Shown: positions 11,061-21,579 of the stretch, piece by piece
Position numbering within the stretch: position 1 is the first letter of the stretch
Layout: each line of letters starts with the position of its first letter
Assembly (NCBI GenBank): GCA_011109175.1
Contig: RDEW01000026.1
Location: 389,695-453,694 of the forward strand
Source of the DNA: Dicyema japonicum
Lineage: Eukaryota > Dicyemida > Rhombozoa > Dicyemidae
Length of the DNA stretch: 64,000 nucleotides
Direction: 5' to 3'
Notes under the pieces: generated by a model
Seen by the model: the letters and a program-made list of their open reading frames with translations, nothing else
The model's database searches: none
Told to the model about the DNA's origin: nothing
Translations under genes and position numbers: made by a program

Positions 11061-12512
11061 TCAAGGTTGGTCCCTTATAAACTTAAATGGGACATATCCA
11101 TATTGTCCCCCCTCATTCATACACTTAACCCACCCATTCTCATCCTCCTCACTAAACCGAAACAACTTCTGACCTACCAACATCACCAAACCATCATACC
11201 CGCTCGGAACGTTAGTTCATCTTCCTCCCCAGCATTATAGTCATACAGGGCCATCACGGAAACATGTCTCCCAAACTCGGGGGAACAGGTCCCACTGTCC
11301 ATCCTCACAATCTCATCATTACAAATGGTATCATTATTAAGGTTCAGACTCGTCTTGGCTAGTCGCAGATACGAGTCCGACATGGCATCCGACGATTGTT
11401 TAGTCGACATCCTCGCCAGGGCATTTACGTTCTCCTGCACTGTGGCGTCCTTCTGAGTAAATAACCACGGAAACCTCAAAGACGAACCCATCCAGTTCTT
11501 TACGGGGACCTTTCTGTTCAAACCAGTACTCCAGGCTTTTATTAGCTTCAAACAGCATCAGAGCCCCCTCCAATTTGTCATATATGGAGTACACGTCTGT
11601 ATTACACACTTTGATGAGGTCCAACAGATCATATGAGACAGATTTGACAAACTCCACTCTCTCCTTCTCAATCTGCTGACATGAATCAAATAATCGAGTC
11701 ATTTCCTGAGAATAGCAGTCCTTCCGGTCGTTCACCAGTCTCAGTGCCTCCTCATATGCTAACTTAGAGTACTCATGCTCCTTCCTCAGCCTTTCAGTCT
11801 TCTCCCTGATTTTATCGTTATCTTGTATGCCCCCCTGTTCCAGAACACATATATTTTTCTTCAAATCATGATTGTGTAGTTTTCGGGTGACCATATTGTA
11901 GTCTGATTTAGTCTTCTGCATCCGACTTACTCGGTCTGTCCACTCTTTTTGAGCCTTTAAGTTACTCACGTGACTTACTAATTTGAATCGACTCTCGTGG
12001 TCCTTCACGTTTTTGTTCTTGAACAACAATTTGTTGTTATTCTGGGTCCAATTCTTAATTTCACCGCTTTTTGAGTTCAGGGACGCCCCCAGGTGGACTA
12101 GGTTTCCAGACAACTGGGCGGGCTCCATCAGCACTGTCTCCCAGATCTGTTTGATTACTCCATACTCTTCCGCTAAAATATTATCAAAAGAATGTAAAAT
12201 ATTGGCGATAATAAAGCCACACTATGTTACTGCTGTGCTAATCCCCAGACAAACCCGTTGTTATGGCAAATGGCTGGGATTTCATCGATTATACTTACAT
12301 TTGTTAACTTTGTTCTTCCATTTGTTGGATAACTCTGATAGTTCCTTAGCGTGGTTGAGTACAAGCTGTGCCCGTTCATGAAAATACAGCCGCAGATCCT
12401 CAACGGATTTGATACCAAAATGTAGCCGACGCACAGTAGGCATGTATCCTCCGGTATCCCAGAAATTATTACGTTCCTTTAGTTTTTTTGAACTGCCGGA
12501 AGATTTAATCAT
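11061..12512 (-). CDS. PACSIN: PACSIN/syndapin (F-BAR plus SH3 protein)
   Basis: PACSINs bind and bend membranes through an F-BAR dimer. They recruit dynamin and N-WASP through a C-terminal SH3 domain during endocytosis. Exon 1 (12512-12299) begins at MIKSSGSS and carries the diagnostic FWDTGGYMPTVRRL and HERAQLVLNHAKELSEL. After a 126-nt intron with a strong GTAAGT donor (12173-12298), exon 2 carries the rest of the F-BAR coiled coil (EYGVIKQIWETVL, RLFDSCQQIEKERVEFVKSV, YSIYDKLEGALMLFEANKSL). A linker and the SH3 start follow (VSVMALYDYNAGEEDELTF). A 26-nt intron (11174-11199) precedes exon 3, which completes SH3 with EEDENGWVKC and YGYVPFKFI, then the stop. One apparent extra base in a CCCC run near 11510-11520 shifts frame between EYWFEQKGP and VKNW. 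It is either a sequence error or a real lesion. Family identity is secure. Confidence 0.9.
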
Positions 12513-12659
12513 GCAACAATAAGAGTAAGCGGGAAGTTATTTTATTTATATCAAATTTTAAAAATAATCAATTTATATATAATGATTATTTTAATAAATA
12601 TTTTTTAATTTATTTATTAAGTAAAATATTAAACAGTTAAATGAGCACTTAATTAGGAA

Positions 12660-13255
12660 GCTAGAATGGCCATGCTGTCTCGTCTATATTTATTTATTAG
12701 TGGGGTTTTTGGCCATAAAAACAGTACAAAACCACAAGATCCCCGCTATTTAGTTATGTCACAAAGTCTTAATCCATCGGTTGACATGAATTTGTTAATT
12801 ATCAATTTCCCGCAAACTATGGAGCTGAACGTGCAGTTTAACACTCAGTTGGTAAACTTAGATTAACCAGAGCTCTTAATCCGCTTAGTTAAGCCATAAT
12901 TTGACAGTCATAATCTTTGGTTTTATTAGATAATTTATTTTTAAAGTAACTAAGCATTTTAATCGAATTATATATTTAAAATCAATATTTTCACTTTAAA
13001 TAATGGTTATCTAAGCAACTGCTACTTGATCTCTTCCAAAAGACATCATGTTCTTTATGTAGCTTAATTGGGTCGACTTAGTTCCCATCGACGGGGTAAT
13101 CACTCAGGAGACTACTTTTAGCAGGGCTTATTTATTGCTACTTGCAAGTGATAGACAGTAGTTTAGTGACATTCTATCAGGCTACCACTTAATCCACTAA
13201 CAATTAAGTACAAATACTCTTAACTATCATTCTATACATACAGCTTCTTACAGAT
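12660..13255. other. Intergenic sequence upstream of PACSIN
   Basis: The first part is very AT-rich. A 66-codon plus-strand frame at 12666-12866 has no recognisable features and I do not call it a gene. Confidence 0.4.
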
Positions 13256-13261
13256 GATCCT

Positions 13262-13310
13262 TTGGCCGGACGCGATTCGAACCCGTACACTTGCATCCGA
13301 CAAAGGGAAG
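13262..13310 (-). other. tRNA 3'-half-like (B-box) fragment
   Basis: On the minus strand, ACGGGTTCGAATCGCG followed by TCCGGCC resembles a T-arm with its acceptor strand. No matching 5' acceptor strand (GGCCGGA) or A box is found upstream, where the TIR element at 13343 begins. It is probably a truncated tRNA-derived repeat, not a functional tRNA. Confidence 0.35.
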
Positions 13311-13342
13311 ACAAGGGCTTCTACTATAGTAAAGCTAATTAG

Positions 13343-14987
13343 TAGGGCGGAAATTGTCCTATTTAGTACAAAAAATAGGACAGTCCTATCTGTTTTATTT
13401 CAAAGATAAAGTTGTCCTAAAATAGGACATAATAATTATTTTTTAGTTTTTTTTCATTTCATTTTAAATTACACGTTTTAATTTGCTTTTTGTTGTGTAT
13501 TAGCAGTCTTCACCTAATTAATCTTCAGAGATTACCTATTGGTGTTTTTGGGTTAATAATAATAATTTAATGGCAGGTTTGTATTTTCTCAATTTTTAAA
13601 ACTATTAGAACTCAGAGGAAAAATAAGGAACAAATTTCAAAAGCAATTTAAAAACTTATGCATATTCACAAGAACACGTAAAGGAGATTTGTTTTGCCAA
13701 AATCTTTACAATTCAATATTACGATTTACTCAAAACGTAATTTTAATAACCAAAAAACAATTTTATGTGAAAGGTAATTTTTTATCATAGTATAGTTGTG
13801 TGACGCTAGGAGTTATTGTTGACAACTGTATCCTCATATCAGGTAAGTTTCGGTAGATGCATATAGTAAAGACCCGACTGTACGTATAGCCTTTCCTGAG
13901 ATATCAGGATATTTTGATTTGACGTTGATTCTGATGGTCAATAAGATGTTCATATTAATTGATGTTAGATTTTCTGGTATTATTTTAACTTTGAATGGAT
14001 TTTGAAACCAATCGTCATATATGGAAAATATTTCGCAATGTTATCATCCAAAATTACCAAATGATCTTTGATGTCCTGAAGTACTGTATCATCCAATGCT
14101 CATTTTAATTTATCCAGATACTCTTGTAGCCTGTTAAATCATCAGTAAATTCAGTACATTCGAATGTTATGATTCATTAGAGATGCTTTTGAAAAGTTCT
14201 TTTTAAAAATTTCGAATTTGAAATTATTTATTAGCGATGTGGCTCTTTCTGTGGAGAAGGCTGGCAAAATACTGAAAAATGAAAATAATAAAATTTTTCA
14301 TATTACTTGTTTTTGTCATTGCTACAAAATTGTACAATGAAAATAATGTCAAAATATCCACTTAATTGAAAAAATGAAAATTTCTCTTTTGAAATTAATA
14401 AGGCACAGAGCTATGTTTGATGAGATTAAATTCCTCCATTATCACAAAATGGGGGAGTTTCTTAGAGGCGGCATTTTATTATTTGAAAATCTCGTTTCAA
14501 TAAAAGACAGTGAACAATTTTTAAGACGATAGGATTATAGTTGCAAATGTGAAGCAATCAATAATGAATGGAAATTTTAAAATTGCGAAATATAAATGGC
14601 TAAAATCTAATTTAGAAAAATTGCAAAACTCACAGTATTCAATCCAAGAAAGTTATGCAGATTTTGAAGAGATCAGTTTTATCTCGGTAAAGGAGGATAT
14701 TGAAAATTATTTTAATGAAAGGTATGAGAAGAATAATTTTATGGATGCTGTTAAAATGACTAGCAAATCAATAAATCCAATGACACATTGCAACCTTCTA
14801 AAATATCCCGCTGCTTAAATTGCAGTGTGACAATCTCTCTCCCGTTTGAAAAAACAGATGTCAAAAGGTAGAAATTTCAATAAAATCAATATTAAAAAAA
14901 TATTTAATGCTAAATTAAAATTTATCTAACAAGGAACGAATTTTGTCTATTAAATTTCCTAAAAAATGTCCTATAATTTCCGCCCTA
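13343..14987. mobile_element. DNA transposon with TAGGGCGGAAATT termini, family unassigned
   Basis: The left end reads TAGGGCGGAAATTGTCCTAT. The right end is the complement of TAGGGCGGAAATTATAGGAC, ending at 14987. Internal subterminal repeats of the type AAAATAGGACA occur at both sides. The YAGNG-like start resembles hAT termini, but no clean 8-bp target duplication is visible (only TTAG is shared). The only sizeable frame is 14549-14818 (89 codons, IAKYKWLKSNLEKLQNSQYS, ending CNLLKYPAA), which I could not assign. Earlier frames around 14000-14500 are broken. Confidence 0.65.
14549..14818 (+). CDS. Unassigned reading frame inside the TIR element
   Basis: This is an 89-codon frame rich in charged and aromatic residues, with segments such as EEISFISVKEDIENYFNERY and MTSKSINPMTHCNL. 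It lies near the right end of the 1.6-kb element and is probably the C-terminal piece of a decayed transposase. No DDE motif can be identified, so function is not assigned. Confidence 0.35.
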   Translation: MKQSIMNGNFKIAKYKWLKSNLEKLQNSQYSIQESYADFEEISFISVKEDIENYFNERYEKNNFMDAVKMTSKSINPMTHCNLLKYPAA

Positions 14988-15243
14988 TTAGACATTATGT
15001 GCAATATAAGTAAAGTCTCACCTCAACCTTCCGATCAATTAGCCACGTGGTTACTAATGCGTGACTAATAGAACAGCCACATTATACCCTATTATAGTCT
15101 TTGACTATTTAATTGAGATGAACCCAAAACAGGGTCCTCGTAGTTAATGGTCCTAGTATAAGCCACTGTAAAAGGGAACTTGTTGTGTTTGTTTGACCCC
15201 TAACAATGTTAATAATCGATTCGCCTTGATCTGATGTGGTTAT

Positions 15244-16228
15244 TTAAACCCGCCTCAAAATGAAAAACATAAACCCGCAAACAAACCACGTGTGAGTCAT
15301 TTGGATTCTTAAATGGTAGATCTTTAACGGCCCCCTAAAGCAATCTCCAAGTTCCACGGAGCCAGTTTTAGGGTTCAATGGCTCAAGTTTTTTCCCCATG
15401 GAATTGCAACAAAGAAGTACAGTGACTCTTTCTTTTCCCTGTTTAAAGCCAAAAGTATCGTCATTTATTTCGACAAACGACTTTCGTGGAGTCTTTTTTA
15501 TATAAAGAGCAGTTTCATCACAATTAAAAACATTTTGTCTTCCATATTGAATAATTTTCTCATCAAGAATTTTAAAAAGCTCATTGATGTAAGTCAAGTC
15601 ACATGAATTTTTTTCTCCACAAATTGATTTAAATTTCAGTTCATGTAGCTTTTTAAATCTGTCAAGCCAGCCGTTTAAAGCTTTGAAAGTATCAAATCCA
15701 ATTTTTGAAGCCGTATATAAGGCAATTTTTTTTATGAAAGGACCTGATATTGGAACCTTATCTTCGCGTAGTTTCTGAAATATTTCAAAAACTTGATCAT
15801 CGAATTTAGATTTCTCAGAAAAAGGCTAAGATCCTCATCCGTGTTTACAGTTCCTTGTTCAAGAAAAGGTACAATTGTTTTTTTTATTCGCGAAATCATG
15901 CCTTTACTAGTTTTGTATTTTTTAATTATCTGTCTTTCAGATAATTTGTTCTTCAATATCAATTTAGCAATCGTTAATTTGTTTCGTAGTTGATAACCAT
16001 TCACAACAAAAAATGTAAATAAACGTGTAAATTAAAATTATATATTTATTAATAAAATATAATTTTATTTACTTATAATTTCATTCCCCACAATTTTATA
16101 GTGCCCCAAAATTTCCATATTTTTTATCGATTTTCCATTTTACTCTGCCAAAATGTTGGCCAAAAAAAATGCCTCAAAATCCGAGGGTGCCTTACCCCTG
16201 GGGTCTGCCCCAATTCGGGGTCGGACTG
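15244..16228 (-). mobile_element. pogo/Tigger-type DNA transposon (family T2), decayed copy
   Basis: The outer end reads, on the minus strand, CAGTCCGACCCCGAATTGGG starting at 16228, with a flanking TA. Inside, 16004-15732 encodes a CENP-B-like helix-turn-helix N-terminus (NKLTIAKLILKNKLSERQII, SKGMISRIKKTI). 15597-15244 encodes the DDE core: NVFNCDETALYIKKTPRKSF carries the first Asp, followed by GKERVTVLLCCNSMGKKLEP. Family members cut and paste at TA sites. The ORF is broken between 15732 and 15597, and the 3' half including the second Asp is missing, so it is inactive. Confidence 0.85.
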
Positions 16229-16230
16229 TA

Positions 16231-16925
16231 CTAGTTTCATATTCGTACGACATTGTTTTGGCCTCACGCGATCGGGATATCCAAAATGCTACAGAAAGAT
16301 TACAAATTAACCTGGACCGACTCAACGTCTGGGTTATGAAGAACCGACTCACAGTAAATTCCAGAAAGTAGGTCACGTCTATGTTTACTTCGGACAAAAG
16401 GTTGGGGAAGAAGACTGTCACCTTAAAATTGGACAACATTGAAATCCCCTTCACCAAATGTCAGAAGATCCTTTATCATTACACGTTGCAAATATTGTTC
16501 TGAAGTGCGAGAAGAGGATCAATGTATTGAAATGTTTATCTGGAATATGGAAGACCAGTATCCACCCGGTCTTGATGAAAATCTACAAACAATACATTGA
16601 ACCATGCTTCTCGTACGCGTGTGCTTCGTAGAAACCTTCATTATCATGGACGAATACTAAGAAAATCGAGGACGTACAAAAGAAGGCTTTCAAAGTCACG
16701 GAGCGGTGGACTTGTGGGAGACACAGAACCGGACCGACTACTCTGGAGGCCCTCATAAAACTAAACTCCGACATGCGGGAAGGTGGCTCTGCAAATACAG
16801 TCAGCCGTCCAGTACGAGCTTGTGTAGACACGAGAGAGGAGCACCGGGACAGAATGATGATTTTGGTGGAACGCATCTGGATCACGTGATAGCTAGTTTG
16901 GTTTTACCGTGATCCTGGGTGTTAA
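16231..16925 (+). mobile_element. LINE-D reverse transcriptase C-terminus and 3' end
   Basis: The plus strand reads YSYDIVLASRDRDIQNATER (a decayed YADD box), LDRLNVWVMKNRLTVN, then after a stop KLDNIEIPFTKCQKIL. Later IYKQYIEPCFSYACASW and KIEDVQKKAFKVTERWTCG lead to the terminal EEHRDRMMILVERIWIT at about 16830-16890. This is the order expected for a jockey/CR1-like RT: motif C, thumb, then C-terminal tail. It begins exactly at the T2 element border at 16229, so its 5' part was separated or lost. Confidence 0.8.
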
Positions 16926-16965
16926 ATAAATAATCCCAAATCCTAACCCAAATCCCTAACTTTAA
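16926..16965 (-). repeat. Degenerate CCCTAA-like motifs at the LINE-D tail
   Basis: AATCCTAACCCAAATCCCTA directly follows the LINE-D 3' end. It may be a target-site remnant or chance. Confidence 0.3.
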
Positions 16966-17229
16966 ACCGTAGTTTTTTATCCTTGAACCTCAACCATGTC
17001 AAATTCTAATTTTTACCATCACTTTGTAAAAAATAGCTAAGTGTGATCTCATCCCCAAGCAATTTTCAGCATCAACCATAATCAATACCTAATCTCATTC
17101 CTAATCAACAACTAAATCTAATCTCCAGTTAAGCCAGAAAGATTAAAAATGGAAAGTCATTTAAAGTAATCTTTTAACTCGGCTTTGGTGGACTATCATT
17201 ATTTCAGAGTTGCCACCATCCATGTGACC

Positions 17230-17800
17230 ATAGTTCCTTGGATATCCACTACTAGATAAACTGTAGTGTCCAAGTGCTCATATAATTGATTTTTTTCGTT
17301 GTTTGATTGTAATCACAGTCCATTCGTAGAATGACTCTGTCTCCTAAATTCAACGATTCTTCATTTTTCCATCTTTTTTTTCGCATTTTTTCTGCAGCTA
17401 CCAAAGTATGACTTCGAGCAGAGTCCCGTGTCAACGATAAGTCTTCATCTTCGTAATCTATTTGAATGTTCATCTGATATTTGTGGCGGATAATCCACTC
17501 CATTGACAATCTTGAATGGAGCGTCCTTGGTGGTCTCGTGATTGGGAATATTGTAACTGAATACAATATCTCCCAGGCTGCATTAATATTTCCCTAGAAT
17601 TCCTTCAGTAGAGGAAAAGGATGATAACCATTTTTAGAGATTGATTTAACCTATACACTATTACATAAATGGTACCTCCCAACCTGGCCTTGAACCCACG
17701 GACTTCCAAAAATATACTCTTTCTTGAAAGCGACGCATCAAGATATCCATTTTCTAGATATTCGATTATCTGACGAAACTCATCAATGTTCAACTTGAAG
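17230..17800 (-). mobile_element. Integrase-like (Ginger/KRBA2-type) element fragment
   Basis: Two minus-strand pieces are adjacent. 17793-17605 (MNIDEFRQIIEYLENGYLDA...) resembles the N-terminus of KRBA2-like integrase proteins. 17566-17252 contains DLSLTRDSARSHTLVAAEKM and ESLNLGDRVILRMDCDYNQT, typical of the C-terminal region after the rve core. The DDE core is missing between them, so it is internally deleted. Assignment rests on recalled resemblance only. Confidence 0.5.
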
Positions 17801-17967
17801 CTTAGAACTATGTGCAGAAATAATTTTTTATTTTTAAATATTAATAAAGTTTTTTGTTAATTAAGAATAATAAAATATTATTAAAATGATACTCTATTGA
17901 TGTTGACTGGTTTTTTGCTACTTTATTATTTTAAAATATTAACGATTTTAACTAAAAATTACACCAT

Positions 17968-18149
17968 TCAACTTAGAAAAATCTGAATTATCCAGAAAAC
18001 TAATTTTTATTTTGATTGTTTCTTTGGGAGTTCCACGTACGGACAGATATTGGCAGTTTCAACTTAGAAAAATCTGAATTATCCAGAGAACTAATTTTTA
18101 TTTTGATTGTTTCTTTGGGAGTTCCACGTACGGACAGATATTGGCAGTG
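17968..18149. repeat. Tandem duplication, period 91 bp
   Basis: A unit starting TTCAACTTAGAAAAATCTGA and ending GACAGATATTGGCAG is present twice (17968-18058 and 18059-18149) with a single difference. Confidence 0.9.
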
Positions 18150-18351
18150 ACTACATTCCATTGCTAATATCCGTGGATATGAAAATAATTAATGAACCTG
18201 GAGTCTTTGTCGGTTACGATACCAAGAATCTAAACTGGAATCACTATAGGATGTTAATTGCAAAGGAATTGATTTTAGGGCATACCGAGCCCAAGACTCG
18301 TTTGGAAATTGATAAAACAAGTAAACGAGTAACGGATCTGATATTATACTA
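18107..18351 (+). mobile_element. LINE-D endonuclease C-terminal fragment
   Basis: The frame contains RTDIGSDYIPLLISVDM, the terminal SDH-like box of an APE-type endonuclease with His changed to Tyr. It continues NLNWNHYRMLIAKEL and RLEIDKTSKRVTDLI, the usual linker toward RT. It stops at the TA where the T2-type element begins (18352), so that element interrupts it. Confidence 0.65.
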
Positions 18352-18384
18352 CAATACGACCCCGCCCCAATAAAACCCCGGCCT

Positions 18385-18900
18385 TGGGCATCCTCTGTTT
18401 TGGGGGCGATTAAAATTAATTAAATAAAGATAAAAATGAAATAATAAATTTTAATATTATCGATTAAATTTCTCTTTAAGTCAAGGAGCATGTCGGTTGA
18501 TCATTTAGCCACTCGATGTGGATCCATGCTCTGCCACGACTATGTGTGGAGGCACAACGAGGTAGTAAGGAGTCTTCATCTTCTACTATGCAATAAGTAT
18601 GGTATTCGCCACACCAGAAAGTTGCGGACTCATAAGGTGNCCTTGGGCATCCTCTGTTTTGGGGGCGATTAAAATTAATTAAATAAAGATAAAAATGAAA
18701 TAATAAATTTTAATATTATCGATTAAACTTCACTGTAAGTCAAGGAGCATGTCGGTTGATCATTTAGCCACTCGATGTGGATCCATGCTCTGCCACGACT
18801 ATGTGTGGAGGCACAACGAGGTAGTAAGGAGTCTTCATCTTCTACTATGCAATAAGTATGGTATTCGCCACACCAGAAAGTTGCGGACTCATAAGGTGCA
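18385..18900. repeat. Direct duplication flanking a single n (18385-18639 and 18641-18900)
   Basis: Sequence starting CTTGGGCATCCTCTGTTTTG and running into SVDHLATRC coding DNA is present on both sides of the n at 18640 with three or so differences. It is likely an assembly join between overlapping contigs. Confidence 0.9.
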
Positions 18901-19417
18901 ATCTGTAGTAGAGAACACCAGGGTCCAAATTAAGGTAGACAGTGTTATCCGTACCTCGGTGCTAGTCAAGCACAATAAACCGGACATTGTGGTACACGAT
19001 AAGGAGTCTGGCCAAGTCCTTATCATAGAGGTTGGCATCACGTCTCAAGACCGTTTGCAGACTGTGGAGGTGGAGAAAAAAAGGAAGTATGACTTTCTTG
19101 CAAACGAGATGGGGCAGATGCTTGGTTGCAAGGTCCTCGTTATTCCTATAGTAATGACGTGGGAAGGAATTGCAACAAAGTACCACAAGGGTTATCTGAA
19201 GCAGTTGGGGGTAGATAGGAAACTCCAGGCCTATCTACAGTCCACTGTGTTAAAGCGGACCCTAGAGAGCCTGACACTGGAGTATAGGAGGCAGAGCCCT
19301 GAGATGCCATATGGGCAGAGGGTTCAATTAGACAAGGCGCTCTCGGAGTTGTTTCAGCAACCAGAATCGAACCTGCCTGAGGAGGATGGCGAACAGGCAG
19401 GCGAGGAAGGTTGTTGA
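18749..19417 (+). CDS. LINE-C C-terminal restriction-like endonuclease (RLE) domain
   Basis: The 222-codon frame begins in the zinc-knuckle region (SVDHLATRC, RHNEVVRSLHLLLCNKYGI). A PD-(D/E)XK-like core follows: KHNKPDIVVHDKESG, then VLIIEVGITSQD, then VEVEKKRKYDFLANE. RLEs of R2/NeSL-type LINEs nick the target to prime reverse transcription. The open frame continues to an acidic tail (EEDGEQAGEEGC). The upstream C-x-x-C half of the knuckle and all of RT are missing. The same domain is at 61599-62428 (minus) and, decayed, at 20880-21420. Confidence 0.85.
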   Translation: MSVDHLATRCGSMLCHDYVWRHNEVVRSLHLLLCNKYGIRHTRKLRTHKVQSVVENTRVQIKVDSVIRTSVLVKHNKPDIVVHDKESGQVLIIEVGITSQDRLQTVEVEKKRKYDFLANEMGQMLGCKVLVIPIVMTWEGIATKYHKGYLKQLGVDRKLQAYLQSTVLKRTLESLTLEYRRQSPEMPYGQRVQLDKALSELFQQPESNLPEEDGEQAGEEGC

Positions 19418-19658
19418 TTAAATATATTAACTTTTTTATTGTTTGTTAAATAAAGTGGGGTTATCGATTAAAAAAGTGCCCCAATAAGCGGAGTTTTGTA
19501 TTTTAAATTTAGGCTTCCTATTGGTCAAAAAAATGTAAAAAATGTAAAAATCATTCAAAATAATATTTATTAAAAAATCGCCCCAAAAACAGAGGGTGCC
19601 CCAAGGCTGGGGTTTTATTGAGGCGGGGTCGTACTGTAATTTTAGAATATTTTTAAGC

Positions 19659-20690
19659 ATGCCTGCGAAGCTTAGTCGCCACCTGAAACAGAAGATTTCC
19701 GATTCTTTAATGAAAGAAAATATGTCAGAAAGAAAAATTTGTCAATTATACAATATTGGAAAAGGAACTGTTTCACGAATTAAAAAAGAAATCGGAAAAG
19801 GGGTATCAAAAACACAAATATGCTCTGATGAACTCTCATCTAAGAAGTTCGAATCAGATCTTTCTATTTGAATTGATCGATTAGTATTCGAAGTCTTTAA
19901 AAATTTGAGAGAGGATGGTATTTCAGTTTCAGGATTTCTCCTCAAAACTATTGCAAAAAAATTGCAGCTAATCTTGACTTCAATGATTTCAAATCATCAA
20001 ATGGATGGTTGGATCGATTTAAAAAGCGCCATGAATTATTGTTCAAATTAATTTCGGGTGAAAAGAACTCGTGTGACAGAAATAAAGTCATAGATTTTTT
20101 AACGACTACAACAATTTATTTGATAAATACAAGAAAAAAGATATTTTTAACTGCGACGAAACCTCTATTTTTGTTAAAAATTCATGTAAATCATTTTTCT
20201 TCAAATGATGATTGTTTTGGTAAAACGAAAAGCAAAGTTTCATTTCTTTTCAGTCTTGAAGGTGAGAAATTAAAGCCTCTTGTTATCGGGGATTCTAAAT
20301 CGCCAAGATGCTTACAAAATTTACAAACTGAAAATTATGGGGTATATTTTATTAGGTTTTTTTTAGGTTTTATACACAGCGTCGAAAACGCTTGTGTGAC
20401 GACTGATATTTTTGATAAATAATTACAAAAAATAAACTTTGAAATTGTCAAAAAACAGAGAAATTTTGATTCTTGTGGATAATGCACCGTGCAACAAATT
20501 TCAAGAATTTTCAAACTTATCATTTTTTAAATTTCCTAAAAATACTACAGCACTTCTTCAACCTTGGAGTCGAGTAACAACAACAACGATTGTCAATTGT
20601 TGGATGAAAATAAACGAAGAAACAAGTGTTCGTGAAATTAATTCAAAAAAGCATCTGAATTATTTAATAAACATGTTTCAGGGTTAACGG
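19659..20690 (+). mobile_element. pogo/Tigger-type transposase (T2), broken ORF
   Basis: It starts at MPAKLSRHLKQKISDSLM. The N-terminal helix-turn-helix is SERKICQLYNIGKGTVSRIK. After a stop near 19870 the CENP-B second DNA-binding part follows (WLDRFKKRHELL-like near 20009). The DDE core is then recognisable: DDCFGKTKSKVSFLFSLEGE, LKPLVIGDSKSPRC, and after another stop ILILVDNAPCNKFQEF (second Asp) and FPKNTTALLQPW. The first catalytic Asp region is garbled (RKKIFLTATKPLFLLK instead of an NCDET-like box). At least three frame breaks make it a pseudogene. Its own left terminus is not visible because the TIR at 19636 belongs to the preceding element. Confidence 0.85.
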
Positions 20691-20879
20691 AACTTGAAAT
20701 AAACGGAATTGAAGATAATGGGACTTTGATAATGGAAATGATGAGATTGAAGATTTTTGTTTAAAAGATTCAATAAGAATAATGAATAATCTCGAAACTT
20801 CTTTATTCAATACTTGCCTTGAAGGGCTCAAAGAATACTATGAATTCAGAATAAAAATTTCAAAGGGGGCTTCGATTAT

Positions 20880-21420
20880 TTGACAAACGACGCTGAGTCT
20901 CTTCTGGGACCTCCAAAGCCAGGACTTGTTGTGCATGTGTTCTCAATTTGGTTAACCGACTTCTATGCTGTTTTGCTGATTCTTCAGTCAGATTTGTTTT
21001 GCAATAAACCTGATGTTTTTGTTTACGACAAAAAAAAGAGATAACCTTAATCGGTGTGGTACCTCACAAGACCGACTAAAGCAAGTTGAAGTTAAGAAAC
21101 TTCACAAATATGACTTGCTTGCAAATGAACTTGGGCTACTCTACAAGTGAAGATTATTCCAGTGGTTTTGACATGGGATGGAGTTGTCTCAAGATGCTTA
21201 AGGAATCACGTGGATAAAGTTGTTCTGAAGAGAACGCTTGAAAGATGCTTATTGAACATAAGCATGGGATGAAGGTATACGATGAAAGTACGCCTCTGCT
21301 ACCTCCCAACTTGTGGAACTGGCATGCCGTGAGGACAGCCCGCTGGACTCTGAAATACATTGACTGAATCTGATGTGGAAATGCGGAATAACAGGTAGTT
21401 TATGGCACACTCTTCTTCTA
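20880..21420 (+). mobile_element. LINE-C endonuclease fragment, decayed
   Basis: Broken frames retain NKPDVFVYDKKK, then TSQDRLKQVEVKKLHKYDLL, IIPVVLTWDGVV and VVLKRTLE, collinear with the intact domain at 18749-19417. Several indels and stops are present. Confidence 0.8.
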
Positions 21421-21484
21421 AGAGAACATGTATGGATCGTTCAAATAACAGGGGACGAATAATTTACAATTCGCATGAATGTGT

Positions 21485-21545
21485 GTTTTTTAACAGTATT
21501 TTCACGAGAGCCATAGTATTTATAGTTCTTCATAGGCAAGACACA
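21485..21545 (-). mobile_element. Inverted SINE 3'-tail fragment
   Basis: TTTTCACGAGAGCCATAGTA, then TTTATAG and ATAGGCAAGACACAC, is the reverse complement of the tail of the SINE at 21580-21874. It is a second, truncated copy in opposite orientation. Confidence 0.75.
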
Positions 21546-21579
21546 CTTTTTTCACATTATAAAAAATAAGCACCAGACT

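Larger units (their letters stand above)
18352..19636. mobile_element. T2-type TIR pair enclosing a LINE-C 3' end
   Basis: The left terminus is CAATACGACCCCGCCCCAAT at 18352. The right terminus is the complement of CAGTACGACCCCGCCTCAAT ending at 19636. TA flanks both sides. The subterminal repeats also match (CCTTGGG, CCTCTGTTTTGGGG). The interior is almost wholly a 5'-truncated LINE-C 3' end (about 18480-19470), so either a LINE inserted in a non-autonomous element or the TIRs captured it. The n at 18640 duplicates 18385-18639, so the true length is about 1.0 kb. Confidence 0.75.

Noticed and set aside
16140-16371. Plus-strand frame starting at MLAKKN as a host gene
   Set aside because: The first part is the T2 terminal repeat and the second is a LINE-D RT fragment; the frame merely runs across the border.
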